From NCBI GenBank assembly GCA_016297535.1, contig JAEDGL010000061.1, positions 1 through 13,052 on the forward strand: 13,052 nt of DNA. The letters run 5' to 3'. The stretch comes from Clostridia bacterium (GTDB taxonomy: Bacteria; Bacillota; Clostridia; Christensenellales; Aristaeellaceae). This document shows positions 1-6,789 of the stretch, in pieces. Every line of letters begins with the position of its first letter. Positions within the stretch are counted from its first letter, which is position 1. Position numbers and translations under genes: made by a program. The notes beneath the pieces were generated by a model. The model searched no databases, was not told the origin of the DNA, and was given only the letters and a program-made list of their open reading frames with translations.

Positions 1-323
1 ACAGCGTTGTGTACCGTCTGGGCCTGGCCAAGACCCGCCGCATGGCCCGCCAGGTGGTCAACCATGGCCATATCCTGGTCAACGGCCGCAAGGTAAACAT
101 CCCCTCCTACAGTGTAAAGCAGGGCGATGTGATCACCGTTCGCAGCCAGTCCAGCCAGCTGGAAATGTTCAAGGCTCTGCGCGAGGGCACCACTGTGGTT
201 ACCCCCAAGTGGCTCACCTTTGACGCTGCTAACCTGACCGGTACCGTTGTCGAGCTGCCCCAGCGCGGCGACATCGACTTTGAGGTCCAGGAGAACATGA
301 TCGTCGAGTTCTACTCCCGTTAA
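1..323 (+). CDS. rpsD: 30S ribosomal protein S4, C-terminal part (5' truncated by window)
   Basis: The frame is open from the window edge (codons from position 3) to TAA at 321-323, giving about 106 residues, roughly the last half of a ~200-residue S4. The S4 RNA-binding domain is visible: YRLGLAKTRRMARQ, then VNGRKVNIPSY. The C-terminal end has the family-typical IVEFYSR finish. S4 is a primary 16S rRNA-binding protein that nucleates assembly of the small subunit body, and in many bacteria it represses its own operon. The gene lies 50 bp upstream of rpoA, as in the alpha operon of many Bacillota. The GTG at 9 is an internal valine codon, not a start. Identification is secure; only the N-terminus is missing. 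Confidence 0.96.
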   Translation, partial: SVVYRLGLAKTRRMARQVVNHGHILVNGRKVNIPSYSVKQGDVITVRSQSSQLEMFKALREGTTVVTPKWLTFDAANLTGTVVELPQRGDIDFEVQENMIVEFYSR

Positions 324-373
324 TGAGTTGAACTTCCTCCCTCAGACAAGTATCAAACAGGAGGATACATCGA

Positions 374-1318
374 ATGATCGAAATCGAAAAAGCGCGCATC
401 GACTGTGTGGAGCTGAGCCAGGACGGAGCGTATGGCAAGTTTGTCATCGAGCCCCTGGAGCGCGGCTTTGGCAACACCCTGGGCAATGCGCTGCGCCGCG
501 TGCTGCTTAGCAGCCTTCCCGGCGTGGCCGTTACCAGCATCAAGATCGAGGGCATCCAGCATGAGTTTTCCACCGTTCCCGGCGTAACCGAGGACGTGAG
601 CGAGATCATCCTGAACCTGAAGACCCTGAGCGCCAGGCTGTACTCCGAACAGGCGAAGACCGTGATGATCGATGTGAAGGGCCCCGCTGAAGTGTGTGCC
701 AGGGACATCGCCGTGGACGACGAGCTGGAGTTTGTCGACCCCGATCTGCACATCTGCACCCTCAACGAGGACGCCCACCTGCAAATGACGCTGACCATCG
801 ACAAGGGCCGCGGCTATGTGAGTGCGGATAAGAACAAGTATCCGAATATGCCCATCGGCGTGATCCCGATCGACTCCATCTTTACCCCCATTAAAAAGGT
901 CAACTACACCGTAACCGATACCCGCGTGGGCCAGATTACGGACTATGACAAGCTGACCCTTGAGGTGTGGACGGATGGCAGCGTGCAGCCGGACGAGGCC
1001 ATCAGCCTCGCGGCGAAGATCCTCACCGAGCATCTGACGCTGTTCGTCAGCCTGACCGACCAGGTGACCACCATCAGCTTCACCGATCAGGAAGACAACA
1101 ACAAGGACAAGGTGCTGGAGATGACCATCGAGGAACTGGACCTGAGCGTGCGCGCCTACAACTGCCTGAAGCGCGCGGGCATCAATACGGTTGCCGAGCT
1201 GGTACAGCGTAACCAGGAGGACATGATGAAGGTGCGCAATCTGGGCCGCAAGAGCCTGGAAGAGGTCGAGCAAAAGCTTGAGGCGCTCAATCTGTCCCTT
1301 CGTCCCAGCGACGAATAA
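374..1318 (+). CDS. rpoA: DNA-directed RNA polymerase subunit alpha
   Basis: A 314-residue protein, the normal length for bacterial alpha. Residues 1 to ~235 form the N-terminal domain that dimerises and scaffolds beta and beta-prime; the signature ERGFGNTLGNALRRVLL is at 29-45. An acidic, Asp/Asn/Lys-rich linker (~238-248) leads to the C-terminal domain (~249-310), which contacts UP elements and activators. It keeps the DNA-contacting Arg and Asn of the VRAYNCLK segment (R260, N263; R265 and N268 in E. coli numbering) and the NLGRKSLEE helix. The start is fixed by AGGAGG at 359-364, nine bases upstream of ATG. The gene sits between rpsD and rplQ in the conserved order, so it is probably co-transcribed with them. 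Confidence 0.98.
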   Translation: MIEIEKARIDCVELSQDGAYGKFVIEPLERGFGNTLGNALRRVLLSSLPGVAVTSIKIEGIQHEFSTVPGVTEDVSEIILNLKTLSARLYSEQAKTVMIDVKGPAEVCARDIAVDDELEFVDPDLHICTLNEDAHLQMTLTIDKGRGYVSADKNKYPNMPIGVIPIDSIFTPIKKVNYTVTDTRVGQITDYDKLTLEVWTDGSVQPDEAISLAAKILTEHLTLFVSLTDQVTTISFTDQEDNNKDKVLEMTIEELDLSVRAYNCLKRAGINTVAELVQRNQEDMMKVRNLGRKSLEEVEQKLEALNLSLRPSDE

Positions 1319-1351
1319 TCTTAGCCGATCCGCATAAGGAGGAAATATACC

Positions 1352-1861
1352 ATGGCACAGCGTAAATTGGGCCGTACCGCCGATCAGCGCAAGGCTCTCC
1401 TGCGCAATCAGGTGACCAATCTGCTCTGGTATGGCCGTATTGAGACCACCGAAGCCCGCGCCAAGGAAGTGCGCCGCGTGGCCGAGCGTCTCATCACCCT
1501 GGCCGTTAACGAGTACGACAAGACGGTTGAAGTTACCAAGGAAACCCACAACGACAAGGGCCAGCTGGTGACCCTGAATGTTGTGAACGACGCTCCCAGC
1601 AAGCTGCACGCCCGCCGCATGATCATGAGCTACCTCTACGAGCTCAAGGATGTGCAGAAGCCCGGCGAGGACAAGGCCGACTGGAAAGAGCGCACCAAGG
1701 ACGTAAAGTATCCCGTGGTGGAGAAGCTCTTCCGCGAGTACGCCCCCAAGTTCCGCGCCCGCAACGAAGAAAAGAAGTGCGCCGGCGGCTACACCCGTAT
1801 CTACAAGCTTGGACCCCGTCGCGGCGATGCTGCCGAGATGTGCGTGATCGAGATTCTGTAA
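1352..1861 (+). CDS. rplQ: 50S ribosomal protein L17, enlarged form
   Basis: A 169-residue L17; the usual bacterial protein is about 112-130 residues. The core is clear: an N-terminal RKLGRTADQRKALLRN segment, ETTEARAKEVRRVAERLITLA (31-51) and a C-terminal AGGYTRIYKLGPRRGDAAEM. Compared with the familiar sequence there are two extra stretches, about residues 52-84 and 101-119, rich in charged residues, with the LHARRMIMSYLYEL helix between them. L17 binds 23S rRNA near the exit tunnel on the solvent side, so surface insertions are tolerable. The start is set by AAGGAGG at 1336-1342, nine bases before ATG. Lysine is mostly AAG, the highly expressed style shared with rpoA. It is the last gene of the unit, followed by a terminator. 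I recall long L17 forms in other clostridia but cannot check here. Confidence 0.95.
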   Translation: MAQRKLGRTADQRKALLRNQVTNLLWYGRIETTEARAKEVRRVAERLITLAVNEYDKTVEVTKETHNDKGQLVTLNVVNDAPSKLHARRMIMSYLYELKDVQKPGEDKADWKERTKDVKYPVVEKLFREYAPKFRARNEEKKCAGGYTRIYKLGPRRGDAAEMCVIEIL

Positions 1862-1896
1862 TCACGGGGCAAGGAAAGCCTTTTACCGCACCCTAT

Positions 1897-1926
1897 GCCG
1901 AGGTACGCCTGCGTGCCTCGGCTTTT
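1897..1926 (+). terminator. Rho-independent terminator of the rpsD-rpoA-rplQ unit
   Basis: An 11-bp stem (1897-1907 with 1912-1922, one T:G wobble) with a four-base loop, followed by TTTT at 1923-1926. It lies 35 bases after the rplQ stop and just before the next promoter, so it separates the ribosomal unit from the membrane-protein gene. Confidence 0.9.
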
Positions 1927-1932
1927 GCGTAC

Positions 1933-1961
1933 TTGTACGGGAAATCAAAATCTGGTATCAT
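1933..1961 (+). promoter_or_regulatory. Sigma-A promoter, extended -10
   Basis: TTGTAC at 1933-1938, a 17-base spacer, then TATCAT at 1956-1961 preceded by TGG (1953-1955), an extended -10. It starts directly after the rplQ terminator and about 34 bases before the ATG at 1995, so it most likely drives the unknown membrane protein and possibly the genes after it. Confidence 0.7.
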
Positions 1962-1994
1962 GCTGCCGTAGGCAACAGCAAAGGGGAGCGTAGA

Positions 1995-3257
1995 ATGAAG
2001 CGTATTGCCAGGGCGGCCCGCTGGCCGCTGATTGTGGTGCTGGGCATTGTGGCGGGGTATCTGCTGCTGGTGGGGGCGTATCTGCTGCCGGTGGAGCCGA
2101 TGGCCCGGAATGTGCGCGCCTCCGTGCCCGCGCTTAACGGCGAATGGGGGCAGGAGGACGCCTACGAGCAGCTAATCAGGGGTTATGTACCCACCCAGCT
2201 GGATAACAGCACCGATGCGGTGATGATGCTGGCGGCGGTGCATGAAAGTGAAAAATCCCCCTTTGTGCAGGCTGCCGAGGGCTGCAACTACGGCGGCGAC
2301 GGCACCTCCTTTGCGGCGCTGATGGCCTACGCGCAGGGAGAGGCGCTTGACAGCGTTGCCGTGGCGCGGTACTGGCACGGGTATCTGGTGCTGCTCAAGC
2401 CGCTTTTGCTGGGAATGAGCTATTTGGATATCCGCATGCTGCTGATGCTGGTTCAGGGCGCGCTGCTGCTGGCGGTTGTCGCGGGGCTGTGCAGGCGCGG
2501 GCTGGGTTTTCTTGTGCCCGCCTTTGGCGTGTCGCTGATCTTCATCACCCCGTCCGTAACCGGCTTTTCCCTGCAGTTTTCCACGTCGTTCTGTACCCTG
2601 TTGGCAGCGATGATCGCGCTTTTGTATCTGCCACGAAAACGCCTGCAGCAAAACGGTCTGCAGCGGCTGTTTCTGATCACGGGCATGGTGGTGTGCTATG
2701 TGGATTATCTCACCTATCCCATCGCCACGCTGGGCATGCCCCTGTGCCTGTGCCCCTTTCTGCTTGAACAAAAGGATGGGAAGGCGCAGCTGCGCTGCTT
2801 TGCGTCCTGCTGCCTTTGCTGGGCCGCCGGTTATTTTGGCATGTGGGCAGGCAAATGGGTGATTGCGGGCCTGCTCAGCGATGAGCCGTGGTTCTGGGCC
2901 AATCTGGTTGCCAAAATCCGGCAGCGCAGCGCCGGTGAAAGCGACCAGACGGCGATCAGCTATCTGGATGTGCTCGTCAGCCAGCTAAGGCCCTTTGCCA
3001 AACGGGCATACCTGCTGGCGTTTGCCGCGCTGGCGGCTGGCTGGCTGCTGGTGCTCTGGCGCAGGCGGCGTCAGCCGTCGCAGCCGTTTCACGCGGCGAA
3101 GCGTCTGGTGCTGGCGCTTACGGCGCTGCTGCCCTTTGCATGGTATTTCTTTACCCAAAACCACAGCTTCAACCACGCGTTTTTTACCTCTCGCGCGCTG
3201 TCGGTAAGCGCTTTTGCGGCGTGCTGCCTGCTGATGATGCCGCTCAAAAGAAAATGA
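1995..3257 (+). CDS. Polytopic membrane protein of unknown function
   Basis: A 420-residue integral membrane protein with about eight or nine hydrophobic segments. The first is at ~11-31, followed by a soluble, presumably extracytoplasmic region (~35-120), then membrane segments from ~129 to 255, ~265-294, ~336-355, ~369-387 and ~400-416. Distinctive segments are RYWHGYLVLLKPLL (125-138), DYLTYPIATLGMPL (237-250) and NHSFNHAFFTSRALS (389-403). These resemble uncharacterised clostridial membrane proteins with a glycosyltransferase-C-like layout (one early TM, a large outside loop, many later TMs). That resemblance is from memory, and I see no diagnostic catalytic motif. The start is supported by AAAGGGGA at 1979-1986 and by the promoter upstream. 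Codon use is looser than in rplQ, suggesting modest expression. Function is unknown; an envelope glycan role is only a guess. Confidence 0.75.
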   Translation: MKRIARAARWPLIVVLGIVAGYLLLVGAYLLPVEPMARNVRASVPALNGEWGQEDAYEQLIRGYVPTQLDNSTDAVMMLAAVHESEKSPFVQAAEGCNYGGDGTSFAALMAYAQGEALDSVAVARYWHGYLVLLKPLLLGMSYLDIRMLLMLVQGALLLAVVAGLCRRGLGFLVPAFGVSLIFITPSVTGFSLQFSTSFCTLLAAMIALLYLPRKRLQQNGLQRLFLITGMVVCYVDYLTYPIATLGMPLCLCPFLLEQKDGKAQLRCFASCCLCWAAGYFGMWAGKWVIAGLLSDEPWFWANLVAKIRQRSAGESDQTAISYLDVLVSQLRPFAKRAYLLAFAALAAGWLLVLWRRRRQPSQPFHAAKRLVLALTALLPFAWYFFTQNHSFNHAFFTSRALSVSAFAACCLLMMPLKRK

Positions 3258-3330
3258 TTTGCTCCCCGGTGCATAACTGCCGCCAAAAGGCAAACGCTAT
3301 GCAATGAAATGCGTTTTGGCTGGTAGAAAC

Positions 3331-3618
3331 ATGAAAGATGAGAAAGAGAATCTGCTGATCCGCCAGATTGACCGCTGGATCGCCGCGATGGAGCGGCTCA
3401 GACTATCGGATTACGTGCGCTACGTGGATGATCGCAGACGCATGTTCTGGTCCAATTTTTGGGGCGGCGTGGCGCGCGGCGTGGGCATGGCGGTGGGCTT
3501 TACCATTCTGGGCGCGCTGCTGGTGCTGCTGCTGCAGGAGTTGGCGCGCAGAAACCTGCCCCTGATTGGCGACATGCTGGCCAAGATCGTGCGCGTGGTA
3601 CAGCGGCAGATGGAATAG
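3331..3618 (+). CDS. DUF5665 small membrane protein
   Basis: About 95 residues from ATG 3331. An in-frame upstream ATG at 3304 would add nine residues, but these (MKCVLAGRN) do not fit the family pattern, and neither start has a convincing Shine-Dalgarno. The protein has an amphipathic N-terminal helix (IRQIDRWIAAMERLRLSDYVRYVDD). The family-typical segment follows: NFWGGVARGVGMAVGFTILGALLVLLLQELARRNLPLIGD, with one glycine-rich transmembrane helix, then a short amphipathic tail. This matches the DUF5665 pattern as I know it: an N-terminal helix, an R-R-x-x-W/Y-x-N motif, then one TM with a GFT-LGA core. The function of the family is unknown. Its stop codon overlaps the lspA Shine-Dalgarno, so it is almost certainly in one transcript with lspA and the pseudouridine synthase. 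Confidence 0.8.
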   Translation: MKDEKENLLIRQIDRWIAAMERLRLSDYVRYVDDRRRMFWSNFWGGVARGVGMAVGFTILGALLVLLLQELARRNLPLIGDMLAKIVRVVQRQME

Positions 3619-3627
3619 GAGAATCCC

Positions 3628-4074
3628 ATGCTGTTTTGGATGACTGCGCTGCTGGCGCTGGGGCTGGATGCCGGCGCCAAGGCGCTGGCGGCCCTGTACC
3701 TGCCAGACCGCACGATAACGCTTGGCTGTCTGGTGGAGCTGCGGCTTACGCGCAATACGGGCATGGCACTGGGCCTGCTGGCGGATAACGCGGCTGCGGG
3801 CGTGGTGCTGCCGCTGACGGCGATTGTGTGCGGCTGGCTGCTGATGCAGCGCTACCGCATCACCCCGTTTACGGCGGTTGCCTGCGGCCTGGTTACAGGC
3901 GGCTTTGCCGGCAACTTTATCGAGCGGCTCTGCTTTGGCTATGTGCGGGATATGATCTATTTTCCGTGGTTGCCATGGTTTGTGTGCAATGTGGCGGATA
4001 TCTGCATCTGCTTTGGCGTGGCGGCGCTGGCGGCAAGCCTGCTCTTTCGCCCGCAGGACTGGCAGGAAAGGTGA
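3628..4074 (+). CDS. lspA: Lipoprotein signal peptidase (signal peptidase II)
   Basis: A 148-residue inner-membrane protein with four hydrophobic helices, the right size for LspA, the aspartyl protease that removes the signal peptide from diacylglyceryl-modified prolipoproteins. Visible family motifs are D14-x3-K18 in the first helix, R42-N43-T-G in LTRNTGMALGLL, G-G-F-A-G-N96-x-x-E99-R100, D108 in GYVRDMI, and N121-V-A-D124. D108 and D124 align with the catalytic aspartate pair (D124 and D143 in the Pseudomonas enzyme). Two things are unusual: the GN-x-x-DR motif has Glu99 instead of Asp, and Arg107 replaces the usual Val before the catalytic Asp. AGGAGA at 3617-3622 lies six bases before ATG and overlaps the previous stop. 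It is followed ten bases later by the pseudouridine synthase, a common lspA neighbour. It is probably active. Confidence 0.9.
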   Translation: MLFWMTALLALGLDAGAKALAALYLPDRTITLGCLVELRLTRNTGMALGLLADNAAAGVVLPLTAIVCGWLLMQRYRITPFTAVACGLVTGGFAGNFIERLCFGYVRDMIYFPWLPWFVCNVADICICFGVAALAASLLFRPQDWQER

Positions 4075-4084
4075 GGAACAAAGG

Positions 4085-4978
4085 ATGTCCATGATCGAAT
4101 ACCGGGTGGAGCAGCCCGCGCGGCTGGATGTGCTGTGCGCGCAGGCCGCGCAGGCCAGCCGTTCACAGGCGGCCCGGTGGATTGAAAGCGGCCTTTGCAC
4201 GGTGGATGGCAAAGTGCAGACCAAGCCCTCCTTCAAGGCCGCGGCCGGCGCGGCGCTGCGCCTGCAGGTGCCCGAGGCGGTGGAATCCACCGTGGAAAAG
4301 GAGGATATCCCGCTGGAAATCCTCTACGAGGATGAGGACGTGGCCGTGGTGGTCAAGCCCTGCGGCATGGTGGTGCACCCGGCGGCGGGCAACGAAAGCG
4401 GCACGCTGGTCAACGCCCTGCTCTTTGCCATGGATGATTTAAGCGGCATCGGCGGCGTCAGGCGGCCCGGCATTGTGCACCGGCTGGACAAGGACACCAG
4501 CGGCCTGCTGATGGTGGCCAAAAACGACGCGGCGCACCAGAGCCTGAGCGATCAGCTGTGTGCGCGCACCATGGAAAAGCACTATCTGGCCGTGGTGGAG
4601 GGCTGCATGCGCGAGGAAAGCGGCCTTGTGGACAAGCCCATCGCGCGCAGCAAAAAGGACCGCAAAAAAATGGCGGTCGATCCCGAGGGCCGCGAGGCGC
4701 TGACCGAGTGGCGGCTGTTGGAAAACCTTCAAAACGCCGCGCTGCTGGATGTGCACATCATGACCGGGCGCACCCACCAGATCCGCGTGCACATGCAAAG
4801 CCTGCATCATCCCGTGGCGGGGGATCCCATCTACGGCTTCAAAAACGGCGTAAAGGTGCCGCGGCTGATGCTGCATGCCCACACGCTGGCGTTTGACCAT
4901 CCGCGCACCGGCGAGCGGCTGTTTTTCCGGGCGGATCCGCCCGAGGCGTTTGAAAAGGCACTGCAAAAGCTGCGCTGA
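4085..4978 (+). CDS. RluD-family 23S rRNA pseudouridine synthase
   Basis: A 297-residue protein with an N-terminal S4-like RNA-binding domain (~12-62: RLDVLCAQAAQASRSQAARWIESG) and an RluA-type pseudouridine synthase domain (~78-297). The catalytic aspartate is D135 in GIVHRLDKDTSG. Other family blocks are VVVKPCGMVVHP, LVNALL, MTGRTHQIRVHM and a C-terminal LMLHAHTLAFDHP. It converts selected uridines to pseudouridine in structured RNA; by similarity the target is probably 23S rRNA (RluD positions 1911/1915/1917), but RluA-family specificity cannot be read from sequence. The start at 4085 is preferred because GAGGA (4073-4077) overlaps the lspA stop seven bases upstream; ATG 4091, with AAAGGA before it, is an alternative. 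The frame is open further upstream but there only overlaps lspA. It is the last protein gene before the 6S RNA. Confidence 0.92.
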   Translation: MSMIEYRVEQPARLDVLCAQAAQASRSQAARWIESGLCTVDGKVQTKPSFKAAAGAALRLQVPEAVESTVEKEDIPLEILYEDEDVAVVVKPCGMVVHPAAGNESGTLVNALLFAMDDLSGIGGVRRPGIVHRLDKDTSGLLMVAKNDAAHQSLSDQLCARTMEKHYLAVVEGCMREESGLVDKPIARSKKDRKKMAVDPEGREALTEWRLLENLQNAALLDVHIMTGRTHQIRVHMQSLHHPVAGDPIYGFKNGVKVPRLMLHAHTLAFDHPRTGERLFFRADPPEAFEKALQKLR

Positions 4979-5037
4979 CCGGCCCGGCGGCATAGAACGG
5001 ATTTCTGTTTTGCCGGAAGATTCCACCCTTTTTCCCC

Positions 5038-5066
5038 TTGACAGGACAGGCCCGCCTTACTATAAT
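5038..5066 (+). promoter_or_regulatory. Perfect-consensus sigma-A promoter for 6S RNA
   Basis: TTGACA at 5038-5043, exactly 17 bases, then TATAAT at 5061-5066. Both hexamers are full consensus, the only such promoter in the window. Transcription should start near 5073, just before the predicted closing stem of the RNA. Confidence 0.9.
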
Positions 5067-5072
5067 GATTGA

Positions 5073-5260
5073 CAGAGCGTTCCTGAGGTGTGCGCCAGGG
5101 CCTTGTTTTTACCCACATTTTCTTAAACGGAGCTCGCGTTCGTCGGCTGGATGTCAGGCCCCCCCTTCGGGCTGTCAGGGGAAGGCAGAATGCCGTGATA
5201 GAGCACCGGCCTGCTTAACATAGCGGGTGAAAAAACGGGTACAGCGGCACTTTGGGAGCC
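5073..5260 (+). ncRNA. ssrS: 6S RNA (RNA polymerase-binding regulatory RNA)
   Basis: About 188 bases with no credible reading frame, expressed from a perfect promoter. The ends form a 13-bp closing stem with wobbles (5079-5091 with 5247-5259), and an inner helix can form between 5106-5114 and 5225-5234. The 5' block CCTGAGGTGTGCGCCAGGGCC and the 3' block GGGTACAGCGGCACTTTGGGAG resemble the start and end of E. coli 6S RNA (CTGAGATGTTCGC and GGGTTACAG...GGCGGCATCTCGGAG). The apical region is GC-rich and folds locally (CCCCT with AGGGG around 5166-5190). Known 6S RNAs are about 180-200 nt, mimic an open promoter, bind sigma-A holoenzyme and template short pRNAs. The exact 3' end is uncertain; a terminator follows at 5268-5300. 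SRP RNA and RNase P RNA were considered and fit worse. Confidence 0.8.
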
Positions 5261-5267
5261 TTATGAA

Positions 5268-5300
5268 AGAGTCTTCGTCAGCTGGACGGGGCTCTTTTTT
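5268..5300 (+). terminator. Rho-independent terminator after 6S RNA
   Basis: The left arm 5268-5279 pairs with 5285-5295 (eight pairs including wobbles, a bulged C at 5276, then three pairs) around the five-base loop 5280-5284. A run of T at 5295-5300 follows. It ends the 6S precursor and isolates it from the cmk promoter. Confidence 0.75.
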
Positions 5301-5301
5301 G

Positions 5302-5331
5302 TTGCCTGCGGCGGACTGTGCGTGGTATAAT
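5302..5331 (+). promoter_or_regulatory. Extended -10 promoter of the cmk-plsC operon
   Basis: TATAAT at 5326-5331 preceded by TGG (5323-5325) makes a strong extended -10. A weak -35, TTGCCT (5302-5307), lies 18 bases upstream. The start of transcription would be near 5338, leaving a ~40-base leader before ATG 5377. Confidence 0.7.
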
Positions 5332-5376
5332 GCAGGCGGGATTTGCAAACCGAAACAGGAAAGCTGAGGGAAACCT

Positions 5377-6675
5377 ATGATTTATACCATTGCAATGGAC
5401 GGCCCCGTGGGCGCGGGCAAAAGCAGCGTGGCGGACGGCGTGGCGAAAAAGCTGGGCATTCTGCACCTGGATACGGGAGCCATGTACCGCGCCTTTGCCT
5501 GGTATGCCCTGCAGCAGGGCATATCGGTGGAGGATGAGCAGGCGCTGGGGGCGCTTGCGCAAAAGCAGATGCCCGAGGTGCGCTACGAAAACGGCGCGCA
5601 GCATACCTGTATCGACGGCCGGGATGTGACGCAGCTGATCCGCACGCCGGAAATCAGCATGGCGGCCAGCGCCGTATCGCGCTTTGCGGACGTGCGCAGG
5701 GCCATGGTGGAGGCGCAGCGGCGGCTGGCCCAAAAGCAGAGCGTGCTGATGGACGGCCGCGATATCGGCACCGTGGTGCTGAAGGATGCGACCATCAAAA
5801 TCTACCTGACCGCGTCCGCCGAGGTGCGTGCCCGGCGCCGCTTTGACGAGCTGCAGCAAAAGGGCGACCCCTCCACCTATGAGGAGGTGCTGGCCGATGT
5901 CATCCGCCGCGACGGGCAGGATATGAACCGCGAGGTGGATCCCCTGCGCCCGGCGGAGGATGCACAGATTCTGGACAGCTCCGAGCTTACGCAGGAGCAG
6001 GTGGTGGAGGAAATTGTACGCCGCGTAAGGATGAAGCTGGGCAAAAAGCCCAGGCCCGCGGAAAAAATCGGCTGGCTGTACAGGGTGGCGCGCTGGGTGC
6101 TCAGCGTGGTGTTCCACACGCTGTTCCCGGTCAAATATCATCATCCCGAACGCGTGCAGCTGGACGCGCCGTTTATTCTGCTGGCCAACCATCAGCATTT
6201 TTCCGACCCCATTTTGATTGCCATTCCGGTTTACCGTTACCAGATCCGCTTTCTGGGCAAGAAGGAGCTGATGAATAATCCGCTGATGGCATGGTTTGCC
6301 AGGCAGATTGAGGCCATCCCGGTGGACCGGCACAATATGGATATGGGCGCGCTTCGCACCTGCCTCAAAACCCTCAGGGAGGGGCATGTGCTGGGCATTT
6401 TCCCCGAGGGCACCCGCTTCAAGGAGGGCGTGATGCAGGATATTGAAAGCGGCGTTTCCATGATTGCCCTGCGCAGCGGCGCGCGCCTGCTGCCGGCCTA
6501 TATTGCCGGCAAGCCCCGGCTTTTCCGTACCACGCACGTGTACTTCCACGATCCGGTTTCGGTAAAGGATATCGCCGGGGGTGGCATCAACAAGGAGGCC
6601 TGCGACGCTGTAACGCAGCGCATTGCGCAAATTTACCGCGACATGGTGGCCCAGCACCAGCAAAACAGGGGCTGA
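5377..6675 (+). CDS. Fused cytidylate kinase / 1-acyl-glycerol-3-phosphate acyltransferase
   Basis: A 432-residue fusion of two enzymes. Residues 1 to ~217 are a complete Cmk, which phosphorylates CMP/dCMP with ATP: the P-loop GPVGAGKS is at 9-16, followed by LDTGAMYRA (31-39), DGRDIGTVV (126-134), RARRRFDEL (151-159) and a DMNREVDPLRPAEDA segment (182-196). After a short basic linker (~218-230), residues ~235-432 are a PlsC-type acyltransferase that makes phosphatidic acid at the membrane face. It has HX4D at H272-D277 (NHQHFSD), VDR at 316-318 and FPEGTR at 342-347. A hydrophobic helix (~236-252) may help membrane binding. GAGGG at 5366-5370 is six bases before ATG. In many clostridia cmk, plsC, ispH and rpsA are neighbours, so fusing the first two is a natural step. 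Both active sites look intact. Confidence 0.92.
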   Translation: MIYTIAMDGPVGAGKSSVADGVAKKLGILHLDTGAMYRAFAWYALQQGISVEDEQALGALAQKQMPEVRYENGAQHTCIDGRDVTQLIRTPEISMAASAVSRFADVRRAMVEAQRRLAQKQSVLMDGRDIGTVVLKDATIKIYLTASAEVRARRRFDELQQKGDPSTYEEVLADVIRRDGQDMNREVDPLRPAEDAQILDSSELTQEQVVEEIVRRVRMKLGKKPRPAEKIGWLYRVARWVLSVVFHTLFPVKYHHPERVQLDAPFILLANHQHFSDPILIAIPVYRYQIRFLGKKELMNNPLMAWFARQIEAIPVDRHNMDMGALRTCLKTLREGHVLGIFPEGTRFKEGVMQDIESGVSMIALRSGARLLPAYIAGKPRLFRTTHVYFHDPVSVKDIAGGGINKEACDAVTQRIAQIYRDMVAQHQQNRG

Positions 6676-6789
6676 GCAGGGCTGCTTTGGTTCCATGATG
6701 CAATTTTTTGCAAAATATCGCCCGAAAAAGAAGGGAAAAACATAAGGGACGGCGAATAGTTGAAGGTGAATGCTTGGGAGGATTGGGCT

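Noticed and set aside
3283..3318. Imperfect hairpin (AAACGC with GCGTTT) between the membrane protein and the DUF5665 gene
   Set aside because: The stem is only six base pairs with a 13-base loop, and the T-run is inside the coding frame of the alternative upstream start. It is too weak to call a terminator.
4984..5022. CCGGC...GCCGG possible terminator after the pseudouridine synthase gene
   Set aside because: The stem is five pairs with a loop over 20 bases and no T-run after it. How this operon ends is unresolved.
5145..5200. GTCAGG...GGAAGGCAG resembling the SRP RNA core
   Set aside because: The GGAA tetraloop stem and the AGCAG internal loop of SRP domain IV are not formed, and the promoter, length and end sequences fit 6S RNA better.
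6699..6712. TGCAATTTTTTGCA palindrome between the two fusion genes
   Set aside because: The stem is five A/T-rich pairs with no T-run after it, and no convincing promoter hexamers flank it, so I assign no function.
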